From: Oegoconia quadripuncta
Lineage: Eukaryota; Arthropoda; Insecta; Lepidoptera; Autostichidae
DNA length: 64,000 nucleotides
Assembly: GCA_949316235.1 (NCBI GenBank)
Contig: OX438744.1
Span: forward strand, 25,097,578 to 25,161,577
Direction of reading: 5' to 3'
Part shown: one piece after another, positions 1-11,500 of the stretch
Layout of the letters: every line of letters starts with the position of its first letter
How positions within the stretch are numbered: the stretch's first letter is position 1
Program-made: the position numbers and the translations under genes
The notes under the pieces: model-generated
What the model saw: the letters and a program-made list of their open reading frames with translations, nothing else
Told to the model about the DNA's origin: nothing
Database searches by the model: none

Positions 1-770
1 ATTTTACTTTAAATTTGAATATTGGATTTAAGTGTGAACCAGACCCCTCGACGGAAAAAATGCTGTATCTTTTTATTTAAAAATAAAGGTGTATTTTATT
101 TTACCTTTCTGAAATCCCTACTAAACAGGTAATTTTTTAAGGGAATGTGCAGCAGCAGTCCAATACATTTTTTTCTCACCGCTGAAGGTCAAACTTCATT
201 AAACAATATTCAAAAAAAAAAAATTAGGAATAAAAAATTATTTTCTCAGGGTTACCTACATGTATTTAACAAAATGATATTTAAATATGGTACAGCAACT
301 ATCTGAAAATATTTGACAGAAAAAATAAGAAAAATATCTGGTTATTTCTACACATAACAACAACAAACAGAGAAAAAGTGGCAGTTTTAAGAAAAAAAAA
401 TAAAAAATTTATATCTTGAAAACGGTGACACTTTTACTAAGGTTATTTTTTTTTGTCTGGTAGGTCAACCTTTCATCTATCTTCCCTTCTCGTTTGTCGT
501 GCTATTTACTGGACACCCTGTATAATAATATTGACAAATGAATGATCATTCTCTTTCTAAATAATATTATATAATTTTTGTAGTAGGATTTACTTATTGT
601 ACTAATAATAATAAATGTTTAATTTAATGAATTATATTAATTATGATAGATAATATTGTTAGGTCACAATCTGAATTTTTATATAATATTGCATTATTCA
701 CTTGGGCATAGGACCTGTAAATATAATGTATTGATATTTTACTTAAATTGAATAAATTGAATTGAAATAA
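1..770. other. AT-rich intergenic DNA, no gene seen
   Basis: Runs of A/T and no open frame of note. The bit around 510-525 (ACACCCTGTATAAT) resembles a motif common in insect repeats, but I cannot delimit an element. Confidence 0.5.
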
Positions 771-874
771 TACTCCGCCTGGCTAGCTGTCAACATCTTA
801 TCTAAGTCTGCCGCCAAGTAACAATGTTAAAAGCATTGTTGTGTTCCGGCTATTTGAGATAAGACAACCAGAGC
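771..874 (+). repeat. SINE family 2 fragment
   Basis: Middle part of the family: CCGCCTGGCTAGCT, then the block with ATCTTATCTAAG and GCCGCCAAG, then the ATTGTTGTGTTCCGG and GAGATAAGA blocks. Both ends are missing. Confidence 0.75.
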
Positions 875-1094
875 CGGTTCTCGAGCATTTCGTAGGTACT
901 TTCTGTGGAAGTTATCGAATTTGAAAAGATGCTTACCCATGCCTACGTTATCTACAAAACAGTGTGTATTTCTCGAAACTCGAAACAACATACTTATTGT
1001 CCAAATGGGTGCTCAGAAATATCCCAAACATTAACGTTGGGGTTTTCAAAAAATTACAAGTTAAATGTTTGAAAGAACATCCACGTCTCAACCT

Positions 1095-1235
1095 TCGAAA
1101 TATACATAATACACACGAAACAGGGGGTGAGCCAATCGCCGTTAAAACGTGCAAATCTGTATATGTTTTATTAGAGAGAAGTCCCTTAGTCGCCTTTTAC
1201 GGCACCCACTGGAAGAGACGGGTTGGTTCTATTCT
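1095..1235 (+). repeat. Dispersed repeat family D copy
   Basis: Shares with 26305-26401, 38685-38775 and 56750-56860 the order: ACACGxxACAGGGGGTGAG, GTTAAAACGTGCAAATCT, ATATGTTTT and AGTCCCTTAGTCGCC. The small open frames over it come from the repeat and are not genes. Confidence 0.65.
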
Positions 1236-2036
1236 TTTTACATGCAGACCACGCAGCACTACTCGTACCATAGCTAAAAAATCTTATTTACAATTACGTT
1301 CCGAAGTTGACCAGCACTGGCTACAGAGTGATGGATAAGTTATCTCTGAGTTTGGCAATCTACGTGAGGGGCACATTAATGTTTTGTAGTTATTACCTAC
1401 CTACTACCTGTGTGTTCATGATACCGATCGACATCGAGCGTGGCATTGAAATTGTACATACCTACTAAGGTACTAAATGGCATATTTACATACATGAAAT
1501 CAAAATTTGTTTTATATCACTCACAAAAACAAATTATCGACAGTATTAGCACTAATTATTCGTCTATCCCACCAAAATCAATCAACAATCAAAAATATCA
1601 CTTATTGAACAGTCAACATGTTATTTTTTTTAAACTACATCGCTTCACTAGGTGTTATGGTTTGGGAGAAGCGACTAGAAATTCCGTACTACTGTACTAG
1701 TACGTACTAGTAAACATCTGTACTGTTGATTATTTGTTGGTTGGTTATATATTGGCTCCATTTGATGGATTCCATTTCGACGATTTGTCCAAATTCGTTC
1801 AATCCGTTTAGCCAACAAATAAATATCCATGTTGTAAAACCTCTTTTTATAATCTAACCAAATGTTTTACTGGCTGATATTCATTTGAATTTAGCTATGT
1901 TCGTAGTTTAAAAGTTGTTTATTTTTAAATTATGTTCTACTGCTAGAGCTAGCAATGTACGTAGAGAAGAATTACGAATGACTGGAGAAAAAGTTTCACC
2001 ATAGTCAATTCCGTAACTTTGCCTAAATAAACAAAA

Positions 2037-2071
2037 AAACATCCAAACTTTCGCATTTATAATATTAGATA
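2037..2071 (-). repeat. Terminal fragment of the Helitron-like (Lep1-type) repeat
   Basis: Matches the end of the copies at 33898-34120 and 61226-61456: CATCCAAACTTTCGCATTTA followed by TAATATTAGAT. Only about 35 bp remain. Confidence 0.55.
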
Positions 2072-2454
2072 AGGTAGTTTGCTTCGAAGGCAGTGTTAGA
2101 AGGGGTAAATAATGTAACGGTTCACCTCATCCGTGTGAGGGTCTCCAATCGTATAGGGACGCAGTTTTCTTCAGTTGATACAATGAGCAAATATCCTTGT
2201 AAATACTTTATTTCATATACATAAGGTCTAACAAAATTAATCCGACAAACGTTGCAGAGTGTATGTATAGAATGTACAGACGAATCATCCTAAAAGTATC
2301 ACATGGGCTAAAGTGTTACCTACAAAAATTTTTACTTTTCTTATTTTCTTTACCTTATTATTATTTTAATGATGTGTTTACGGTTTATTTTCCTTTATAA
2401 AAAGAAAAAAAAAATTCCAAATAGAAAAAAATCGAATAAAAATTGTCTTAGCCG

Positions 2455-2526
2455 GATTCGAAAACCGTGTCTTTTCGAAAGACGTTACCTAAGCATTCGT
2501 GTTGCTTGCCAGTAGACCACGATATG
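2455..2526 (-). repeat. tRNA-derived SINE head fragment
   Basis: On the minus strand there is a box A-like TGGTCTACTGGCAAGC followed about 40 bases later by a box B-like GGTTTTCGAATCC. This is the layout of a Pol III promoter in a tRNA-like sequence. No closed acceptor stem is present, so I call it a SINE remnant and not a tRNA gene. Confidence 0.45.
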
Positions 2527-2904
2527 AATTAGCAGAGCTGACGAAATTTTCTTACTCATTTATATGTGACATATTATTATGGATTTGGTTTGAGTGTTGA
2601 TATTGTATGAATACTTTCTAATAGATGGTGCTAGAGTGCTTCGGTCCATACGGTCCATATAATACTTTTAGGGAGATCCGTCTGTACCTATTAGGAAAAA
2701 AATAAAACATTAAAGTAAATAGATTTTATTCAAAAAATAAAATTGAGAAATGTAAATTTTGTGAGACCTCGGTATCTTTGAAGACGCCGAAAGGCGACCA
2801 CAAGTCGCGACTTGCTGTGATTGGTTGCGCCCTGTGCCCCGCCACCCCCTTTGGCGTCTTCCATATGAACGTTGCCTTATTTTTCTCATTGATTAAATAG
2901 GGTA

Positions 2905-3020
2905 CAATCGAAATAAAGTAAGTCTGGGTGCGCGTGATACATCTTCGGCTACATCGTCACTTTCGTATCCTTCCATCCTTCCATCACTTCCATCAGGTGA
3001 GATTGTAATAATATTTTTTT
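2905..3020 (+). repeat. Degraded LINE 3' tail (family L2)
   Basis: Contains GGGTGCGCGTGATACATCTT, the ACATCGTCACTTTC block and CATCAGGTGAGATTGT, matching the reverse complement of the 57797-58250 copy. About 20 bp in the middle are duplicated (the TTCCATCC blocks). Confidence 0.6.
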
Positions 3021-3872
3021 TAAATAAAATAAAAATAAAGATTCTAATAAAAAAAAATCTGTTAATTTGTATTTTCATTTGCACTTACTTTACTCGGAAA
3101 CTAAATTTTTAAGGCAAGTTTTTTTAATGAGTATATTATTTTATTGTCATGTATGTGCAATTGCCAAAGTTTGTCGGATTAATTTTGTTAGATCGTATAT
3201 TTTTTTACTGAGAATGATTCCCCGTCATAGTTCTGTCCTAGATTATTTATATCCATTTGGATCTCTCGATTTACTATTTAAAAACACATTTCTACTTCCA
3301 AATTCTTTTGTCCATAACCTCGATTTAAAAATAAACTAAGTACTCTATCTTTTCACACATTATTTTGATTATCAATGCTACGAAACTTCAACAAGATCCA
3401 ATTAGAAATATATAACCTTGCATTAAGCATTGATGTAATCGACAAATAATAAAATCATTTACTAAGATGTTGTGCACGAGAATATATGTGACAAATTTAC
3501 ATAAAACTCGCAACTTAAATTTACATTATTAATACATTATCGTTAGGAAATTAAATAGTTTATCGTTATAGTAGATGTTCATTACAAATGAAGGCTGAAA
3601 GTGTGTTAATCGAATGTCTACAAATCACTCGTAAATTAATTAGGATGCATGCATACGCTTATATATTACTGTGTATGGACGTTGAAACAATCAAAATGGC
3701 ACCACTCCATTGGTGCTAATACGGGATTTTGGGACCAACGGGAATTTAGTCACACACCGACTTCATTTGCGAACTGTCGTGTCGTATCAAATGCTAATTT
3801 ATGTTAAAAAAAATGCGTCACTTCACACAGAAGAGTCACCAAAAAAACTCATCAATATTGTAATTTTTTCTT

Positions 3873-3905
3873 GAAATGAAATGAAATGAAATGAAATAGT
3901 AATTT
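3873..3905 (-). repeat. (GAAAT)n microsatellite, likely a LINE tail
   Basis: Five GAAAT units followed by AGTAATTTATTTGCAAAT. The same pentamer ends the LINE 3' ends at 5636 and 37300, so this is probably the tail of a minus-strand LINE remnant. Confidence 0.5.
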
Positions 3906-4933
3906 ATTTGCAAATGATTTTAGGTATAAACATTAGTTGGTATAATTTCACATAGTTCCAGCAAAATCTGCCTATATACAGGCGTGCAAATATTATTCAT
4001 AATTTAATTTTATACATATTTTATGTCAAGCCTACAATATTGCAATAATCTTGCAAATGTAAATATAGGTTGTGAACACAGACTAAAAAATTTAGTAGTT
4101 CGCGGTGGTTTTGGCCATTAATTCTCAGTTGTTCTATTAGTTCTCGAGGATTCTAAGAGATGGCGCTGTTTTATCTACCAAGAAAAGTGAAATTTATTCC
4201 CGCGCGCGACTATGTATAGCATATAAATCAATACATGTATGTATATTTTGACTTTAACTAACTAAGCTTGTTTATGAGATATATTTCACTATCATATTCG
4301 TAAGGTCTCCGGTAAAAAAAAGCTTTTATACTTACAACGCTGTGTAAACCTGTAGGGATAACTTTTCATAATAATCATCATAAATCTTTATTTTTCTCAC
4401 CACGCACAGAAAATTACAGATAATATAAATATTGAAGTTTGTGTGAGACTGATGCCTGCTGTAGGTAGATACCTAGATATAGAAAAGTCCTACATTACAT
4501 TATCAGACGATCCCAAACTTTGTGGGCATTGTTTTATTATACAGTTCCTGTGGCACATTTTGGCTTCATCATCAGGCAATGGATATCATTTATGAACAGA
4601 CAACATTTCAAGACACATTAATATATCTATAGCCCCTTTGGCAAAGTAATATATGGCTGCCACCTCCATTATAGTGGCTTCCCTTCCTCTCTCTTGGAAT
4701 TATTGTATATTTTACAGTTCACAAATACGAAGTGCTCCGTTATGGAATTGATCGACGCGTCTAAATCCCAAAATTTCGAACTAACAACATGTTGCAAAAC
4801 CAGGACGATAAACTCCCATAGGTCACAATTACCGAATGCCTAACTTCCACAAATCCTGTTAACGTCTTTAAATCACACCTAAAAAAAATGCATAATTAGG
4901 CTGGACGAAGTAAGAATTTAGCTAGCTACTCAC

Positions 4934-5072
4934 GTTGGCGATGGGCTCCACTCGGGCCGGCAGCGCACGCGCAACGTCCGGCGACGCTGAGCGCTCGCGT
5001 TCGCGCATCTCATTGGCCAGCGCGGCGCGGGCGGCGCGGGCCGCTACTTCCAGGCAGCCGCTGGACTTACTC
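4934..5072 (-). CDS. Isolated coding exon of another gene or isoform
   Basis: A GC-rich island in AT-rich surroundings. Minus strand shows TTCCACAG acceptor, 139 bp, then a GTGAGT donor. Only one frame is open, encoding SKSSGCLEVAARAARAALAN then EMRERERSASPDVARAL and a short end. It begins after two bases of a split codon and ends in phase 0, so it cannot follow exon 9 or exon 10 of the host gene. It is most simply an internal exon of a gene whose other exons are outside the window. The Ala/Arg/Glu composition suggests a helix. Confidence 0.55.
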
Positions 5073-5362
5073 CTGTGGAAGACTATTTGTTTTATGTCTG
5101 ACTTACGAATGTGTGGTCTCTGACGTACAATACAATAAGTTTTATATACTTTCACGTCATGAAGAGAGTGATACTGTCACTTGATAAATTAAGATTTCGT
5201 TTCAAGTACAAGATAAATACACCGTCTAGGAAGGAAATCTAGAATTTTCCGCAAAACCTTTCAGTAAAGTGTTCCGAATTATCATTTCAATGAGTTGTGT
5301 CCTGGGATAGCATACCACTAGAGGCATTTTTATAGAAGAATAATAAAAAATAATATTTATTC
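5073..5362. other. Unassigned AT-rich stretch
   Basis: Flank of the isolated exon; no further splice-bounded open frame, repeat family or RNA gene is evident. Confidence 0.4.
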
Positions 5363-5640
5363 AGACCGTGGCGTGCCTAGAGTTTCAAAATAGGGTATGC
5401 CCAACAGTGTTTTGTGGTTTATACACAGTTAATGAAGGGCGTGCGAGCGAGATGTCTAATTGTGTATCAACTCTGCCGCATTAGCGACAGTTTACGTTCA
5501 CCCGACCTTGTTTCATAAATAATAGAGCGGGAAAATTTAAATCAAAGATTTTCTATATACTGTTTTAATATAGATGAATAAATTTTGCAGTTGATATTCA
5601 AATCAAGTACTGTAAGGTACGCCTGGCTTCTCGGCTTATG
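5363..5640. mobile_element. hAT-like MITE relative (CAGTGGC family)
   Basis: Shares TTTCAAAATAGGGTATGCCC, AATTTAAATCAAAGATTTTC and the GGCTT/CGGCTTATG end with 32938-33145 and 39222-39600. The beginning GACCGTGGCGTGCCTAG resembles hAT termini of the form CAGTGGCGTGCC. No coding capacity. Confidence 0.5.
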
Positions 5641-5770
5641 AAATGAAAATCATTTATTCATGTAGGCAATACAATATGCACTTATGAACGTCATTTGTTT
5701 TTTAAACTACCACTAGCTCGGAACGCGACCACTATTGAGAAGAGCTAGCGAGAAGGTACCATGCTAGCTA
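5636..5770 (-). mobile_element. LINE 3'-end fragment (family with ATTTC tail)
   Basis: The reverse complement matches 37150-37315: CTAGCTCTTCTC, the GGTCGCGTTCCG block, GTTTAAAAAA, TTGCCTACATGAATAAATGA and an ATTTTCATTTCAT tail. Only 3' UTR is retained. Confidence 0.6.
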
Positions 5771-6136
5771 GTGAAAAGCTATGTGAAGGTACCACCACTG
5801 TCAGGCAGTGTTTTTGTGGTTTGGAGGGGGTTTCTGGCCAGTAGCAGAAAACACTGACACTCAGATGGGTATTAATCTGACATTAACTCCTTACATCTTA
5901 CCTGACTGGTCTATCGATAGGTCCAAGCATGGAGAGGGGCTGGTCCGGCGCAGCGGGGGCGGGGGGCAGGTACATCACATGACCCCCCCACGATAGGTAC
6001 GAGTTGCTGGGCTTCCATGGATTGGTATCGTCCTGGTTAAGGGAAGAATTAGTAAGTTTTTGATGTTTAAGTGTGTTAACCGGTCAGTGATATTTGTCGG
6101 CAACGCATTGGCAGAAGATTTTGTATCACAAAATTT

Positions 6137-6466
6137 ACCGTCTCCGTGGCTCAATGTAAACAACATTGAGTTTACGATTCGGAGGTCGCGGGTTCGATCC
6201 CCAGCGGGGTACATGTCTAAGTACTAGGTTTGGTTGGTGGTAGGGCATTTTAAAGGTCCGCCTGACTAGCTACCACCATCTTATCTAAATCTGCCGCCAA
6301 GCAGCAATGTTAATAGCATTGTTGTGTCCAGTTGTCAGAGATAAGATAGCCAGTCCCCCAATTGTGTTGGGGTTTCCGGATCAGTACGCTTCCACCTTCG
6401 ACCCCATCTTCACTTAGCATCAGGTGTCATTGAGGTCAAGTACCAACCCGTTGTGCATAAAAAATA
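6137..6466 (+). mobile_element. SINE family 2, near full-length copy
   Basis: Begins CCGTCTCCGTGGCTCAATGT (box A region), then GGTCGCGGGTTCGATCCC (box B), a family-specific body with CTACCACCATCTTATCTAAA, GGGTTTCCGGATCAGTACGC and CTTCACTTAGCATCAGGTGT, ending GTTGTGCATAAAAAA. About 330 bp with an A-rich tail, as expected of a Pol III-transcribed SINE mobilised by a LINE. Confidence 0.88.
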
Positions 6467-7806
6467 ATCATTCCAGAATATTTCAAGGGAGCCAATATTA
6501 TCTGGCATGTAATGCAACACGTTCATGTCATAGTTTTCCAAAAGAGCAAGCAGCTCATCTGGACCATAATTCTCGCGTATTCGACATTTCACCGTTGTTC
6601 GAGATTGACATGTCTATCTCTTTCATACTTATATGCAAGCGCAAAAGTGACAAAGCTATAGATGTCTATCGACTTGAAAATGTCGAACGGGCCTGATTCT
6701 CGCGCATTTGGGATTGGAATGTGAGACATCGATAGGTTTGTCACTTTTGCACTTGCGTACAATTGTTAAAGTGTTTCTATCGGCATTGCAATCTCGAACG
6801 CATGAGAATTACCCCCACTTGCGTATAAGTGTCAAAGTGATAGATATACTAATGTCCATCGGCATTGCAATCTCGAACGCACTTTGCGAACAGGAAACCA
6901 ACGTACTGGTTTAGGGAAATGGGTTTTTAAAAAAAACCGCTTTCACTCGCGACTATATATAATATTTATATTGGATGAGGAATTATTTATCACGAGAGAA
7001 CTTGGTTATATTATCCTTAGACAACCGCGCTGTTCGGAGGTTTGATACAGACTGAGCTATCGTCAGGTCAGACCCATCTTCCCAAACATCTAAACGCTGA
7101 GCTGACAGAGTGAACTGCCAGGGCAGCACTAACGTCTACAGAGCTGAGATATAACAGTACGCAAAGCACTGGGCTGTTGTTACAAAATGGTAGGATGTTG
7201 GACTTTGATTTCATATCGGAAAGATTCGAATTGGAATGCATTCGTATGCCTATAAATTCGGTATCGGGTCGAATCGAATCTGTAAATTATTGAGACAGCG
7301 AAAATTAGTAAAATATTTCACACTCAGTTTTCTAGAACTATAATCTAGGTTTTCAATCCCCCCCGAGTAGAATTCTCGATCAGTATAATTCCATCCAAAC
7401 CCGTGATCCAGACATTGACATCTTCCGCGACTCGTTTAGCAGCTTCAAACTAAAGCTGCAGACTTCGTCAATTAAGTAGCTATCAGATTATTTTCGTTTG
7501 ATCTCAATATTCATTAGGTTATGTTATTATTTGATTTTGGTAAGTGTTATGTACACCGTAAGTCTCACATATATTAGAAATAATTACATCTACCAATTTT
7601 CTGAAATTGTATAAATATATGTTATATGCTTGTTACTATTATAAATAAAAAAAAATAAAAAAAATCTTCTGAATGGAAATGTCAAACTAACGTTGGATAA
7701 CTGTCCGATATTTGAGGACTACGATGGAATTCATAAGCCTGCGATTTCACTACTTCAGTTATCCTTCACAGCTCTTCATGTCATTCCAACGTCAACGTAA
7801 ATACAG
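6467..7806. other. Intergenic DNA without recognised genes
   Basis: Near 6590-6885 is a local imperfect repeat of ATCTCGAACGCA / TTCTCGCG / AGTGACAAAGCTATAGAT type blocks repeated about three times. The rest is unassigned. The open frames over it lack splice signals or coding character. Confidence 0.4.
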
Positions 7807-8012
7807 TTGCTATTTAACACAATAACGGAAACAGAACTGCCATAGCAGCTTCAAACATATTATATTGATCGAATTTAGTCATAAAATAAAATACGTTTAC
7901 TGGCTTCAAAGTGATATCCTGTGAACACCTGTGACGAAGGCGACCAACTTTCTGAGGGCCTGGCGTTTGCTACCCTATAGCATTTTCCTCAACCGATGCA
8001 CAATCACAAGCT
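7807..8012 (-). pseudogene. Decayed duplicate of the host gene's last exon
   Basis: This stretch aligns by eye, in the same orientation, with 8197-8390, which is the 3' half of exon 10 plus its stop region. Shared blocks include the segment around ACGGAAACAGAACTGC, the CCTGTGAACA block and GACCAAC/TCTCAGGG-like blocks. It carries substitutions, indels and an in-frame stop, so it is non-coding now. It probably arose by local tandem duplication and sits in or just beyond the 3' UTR. Confidence 0.7.
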
Positions 8013-8065
8013 GTTGCTCCAGACTTTCATGATATTTTATGAGTTTTTAGAATGGTTTTTATCGC

Positions 8066-8071
8066 TTTATT
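8066..8071 (-). terminator. Candidate polyadenylation signal of the host gene
   Basis: AATAAA on the minus strand about 165 bases after the TAA of exon 10, the first such hexamer downstream. Choice of site is inference. Confidence 0.4.
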
Positions 8072-8234
8072 TAAATTGCAAGATAAGAGGAAAAATATTA
8101 AACTCAGTCAGTCAAACATTAGTCAGAATGTCAGAATTTTAGAAATTCCATAAATATCACATTTCCAAAAAGGCAAATGTGTCACAATCAAGTGCTAATT
8201 TAACACGATAACGGAAACAGAACTGCTATAGCAG

Positions 8235-8570
8235 TTATAAAAATTCAATTGTGTCTAGTTCACTCTCCGTCAAAGTGTTGTCCTGTGAACATTTCAAATT
8301 AAGACGACCAACCTTCTCAGGGACTGGCGTTTCCTCCTCCTTAATATCTTCCTCTCCCGAACCCTTCGCCATCACAGGCTGGTGGAAGAGCAGCGGATTA
8401 CTCAACGAGTTCGGTGCAGACTTCGTTAGGAACCAGTTCTGCTCTGGCTCCTGCAACATCGGCTCATGTTCTAGGTCAAACCTCCTGGACCCTAACGCTG
8501 CCCCCAGCGCTCCCGACACCGACTTCCTCAACTTCTGGAGACTGTTGAAACCCTGCTGCAACTGTTTACC
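8235..8570 (-). CDS. Exon 10 (last coding) of the host gene
   Basis: Residues 774-884 and TAA. Begins GKQLQQGFNSLQKLRKSVSG, continues with an Ala/Gly-rich segment and EQNWFLTKSAPNSL, and ends with an acidic tail. The acceptor is GCTTCCAG. The upstream ATG of the longer open frame (8597) lies in the intron and is not used. A partly decayed copy of this exon's 3' half lies 390 bp further downstream. Confidence 0.82.
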   Translation of the reverse strand, partial: GKQLQQGFNSLQKLRKSVSGALGAALGSRRFDLEHEPMLQEPEQNWFLTKSAPNSLSNPLLFHQPVMAKGSGEEDIKEEETPVPEKVGRLNLKCSQDNTLTESELDTIEFL

Positions 8571-11500
8571 CTGGAAGCATTCGTAAAAGCACGACATCCC
8601 TTTAAACTACGTGGGGTTGGGGTCGTTCTTGATGATGAGCTGATGAGGATTAAAGGTTAATGATGAGTGATAGCGGTGAAATGACGAAAGTATTAAGAAT
8701 GCAAAGTTAGCGAGTGAAAGTTTGGCAAGCGTAGTAATTGGAAACATTTTAGAAATCTCACATTATTTCATAATGAATTCAAGAATAACAAAAATTTATA
8801 TCATTGTTTTCGGCTTATATTAATTTTGATAATCATTTGTTAGATTAAATTCCCTAAATCGTTATTTCCTTGCACTGACTTACTGCAAAATGGAAAGGCG
8901 TTTAAGGGTCAACCATTCAAACTGAAACCAATCCATTTAAAAAATTATGCAGTACTTTAGTAATAAAAATTAAAGATGGTGGGGTTTACTGTGCCTGAAT
9001 GTATTGATGTTTTAAAAATTATTTTATTATTTTTGTTTCGACATTTTTATTTTTGTATGAAAATAACTAATTTTAAACCTATTTCATTCATTCATTCACT
9101 CCCGTTAACTAAGCCCAACCAACTTTGTCTTTTATTACTAAAATACAGAAAATATCGCATATTTTTATGCTTACGATCGATAAATTTTAACAGTCTGTTT
9201 CCAATCGCATATAACCCGCAGCTCTTTAAAGTCAGGTTAAATAGGCATCTTCTGGGAAAGCTCGTTCCATCGTAGACCTTATCTCGACATTAGTCCAGAT
9301 TAAGGTCAAGAGCGATCCCATTCTAATTAAAAAAAAAAAAAAAAAAAAACAGAAAATTAACGATAAATATGTGCCGAGTTGATATATTTCATAACTAAAA
9401 CTATATGCAAATAATGCAAAATTAAATGAAAGAGCTTGTTTCTTTTCCTGCATATTTTTTTATTATTATTGACTGGATACTCATTTGACCACAATCTTTG
9501 ATGGAAAGTGACGATGTGGTCGAAGATGAATTGAATTAGACAGGTTTTCAACATTCAATACGACATTAATTCAGATTATGTAATATTGTTTCTCTTTTCG
9601 TAGTCCATTTGGTAGAAGATCAGTGTATCCTTGTAGTAATTCTCTTGATAATATCGATACTCGCACTTGATAGAACCGAAAAAGTAGGTGACCTTGCTAG
9701 CCTCCTAAGTACGGCCCCACGGCTCCGACTTAGATGAAATTTATTTATAGTTAGTTTTTGATAGAAAGAATTGATCAATTTTCCTTTAAATAAATAATAA
9801 TAAATATCTTTGCACATACACACAGCGCCATCTAGTTCTACACTAAGCAACTAGGCTTGTATTATGGATACCAGATGGTTGATAAACTACACAAATACAT
9901 TTTTTTTTGTAAATAAATACATAAATAAATGAAAAACATCCATAACTCGGGAACATTATGTCTGTATTCATCATACAAACATATGCCCCTAGCGGGATTC
10001 GAACCCGCGACTTTTAGGTATAGCAGTCAGAATTTTTAACCACTACACCAAACAGGTCGTCAAGAAAATCCAGAAGAAAATACCAAAAGTTAGTTGAGCA
10101 GTGAAGAGAGTGCGACATAATCGTTACCCTTTAGTCCTCGTCAGCAAGACGTGGTACACGGGAGGTTAGGTCGTGGTGCGTGATTCTTCATTAGTCTGGT
10201 TAGTCACAAATGTTTACAACAATATTTATTAGTCTAAAGTAGTTCTAGTGACCACTGAGATGGCTAGCAAAAATGAAATAAAAGCATAAAATATTTCAGT
10301 AACTTAAATGTACAGTCCGCGTCACAGTTATTATTACATGACTATTTTAAATGATTAATTGTTCGTTTCTATTAGATCCTTACCTATGAAATTGGCGTTT
10401 TGTATGAAGAATTTAATTAAGACTGTTTTCCCCATACAAACATTTTTGAATTTTTTTTGGGAACGGCGTATCCGAATTTGGCTAAACTTTATGTGTATTA
10501 TCGGATAACATTAAGCTAAATATAAGCACTGTTAATTTTTAAAAGTAACCGCTTTATAAAAGTTTCTGCGAATCTAAGAAATAATATGGGAAGCTCATGA
10601 AAAGAGCTGTGTTCAAGTTTTTTTATTATGTGATTTAGCTCAGACATTAAAAAATATTTAATGTGAAACCTTGGAAATATATTCTATTTTCCAAATAAAA
10701 AATATATTTGGAAATAGCTATAGAATCGTAGAAGTTGGTACATATGATTAACGAAGAAAAAAATCTCCAATTTCAGAAGTAAAGACCTAATATATACGAG
10801 TATCCCTGACTAAGAACGAAGAACTTTAAATAAAAAACAACGCACTCATATCTCACCATGCATTACTGAGATACGTCTTTCAAGGGTTTACAATTTCAAC
10901 TTAATACATATATTTAAGATTAGATGATTGGTGCAAGTGTTCGGAATATAAAAAATCTTGGGGATAAGTTCTTAGCCATGTTTCATGGAACTCGATTAAG
11001 TCGTTTCTAAGATTTTAAGCTTTTAACACAGTTGATTTGGTTTGTTTGAATATAAGGTGGGGTTTCTGAATCAGTGCGCTTCTACCTTCAGCCTCATCTT
11101 CACTTAACATCAGGTGTGATGGAGGTGAAGTGCAAAATCTGGATGAGAATCGCCTGCTCTCACGGGGGTTTTCAAAATTTTTAATTGATTGATATTTAGG
11201 TTGGCACTTTACCAAAAAATTGTGACTGGCGACAATGACGCTAGCAAAGACAAATAACACTTATCTCCGTAGTATGATATTGTTTGTCGCTCGCAATGTA
11301 GGAGTGAAAGTGAGATAGTTGTATATTCGTCGAAGTGAATGAGCAGAATAAATATTATCTTTTTTTTATGCACAACGGGTTAGCACTTGACCTCAATCAC
11401 ACCTGATGTTAAGTGAAGAAGAGGCCAAAGGTGGAAGCGTACTGACCCACAAAACGCATCTTATTTGTGACAACTGGAACACATAACATTGCTGTTTTGG

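Larger units (their letters stand above)
2226..3191. repeat. Candidate element bounded by 22-bp inverted repeats
   Basis: 2226-2247 (CTAACAAAATTAATCCGACA plus AA) and 3170-3191 are perfect reverse complements 22 bases long. Between them lie a tRNA-like segment and a LINE-tail fragment, so the interior is composite. Whether the arms are true transposon ends is not established. Confidence 0.35.

Noticed and set aside
6424..6914. Two plus-strand ORFs of 90 and 68 aa
   Set aside because: They start in the tail of a SINE and cross local imperfect repeats; no coding features.
8976..9275. 99-aa plus-strand ORF as a gene
   Set aside because: Its end is a LINE C-terminus remnant and the rest is AT-rich intron sequence of the host gene.
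9788..10062. tRNA gene(s) at the box A/box B sequences (also 13391, 28765, 47158, 57187, 59696 and the family 2 copies)
   Set aside because: Each is followed by the same non-tRNA body and an A/T-rich tail, acceptor stems do not close, and the copies are dispersed, so they are SINE heads.
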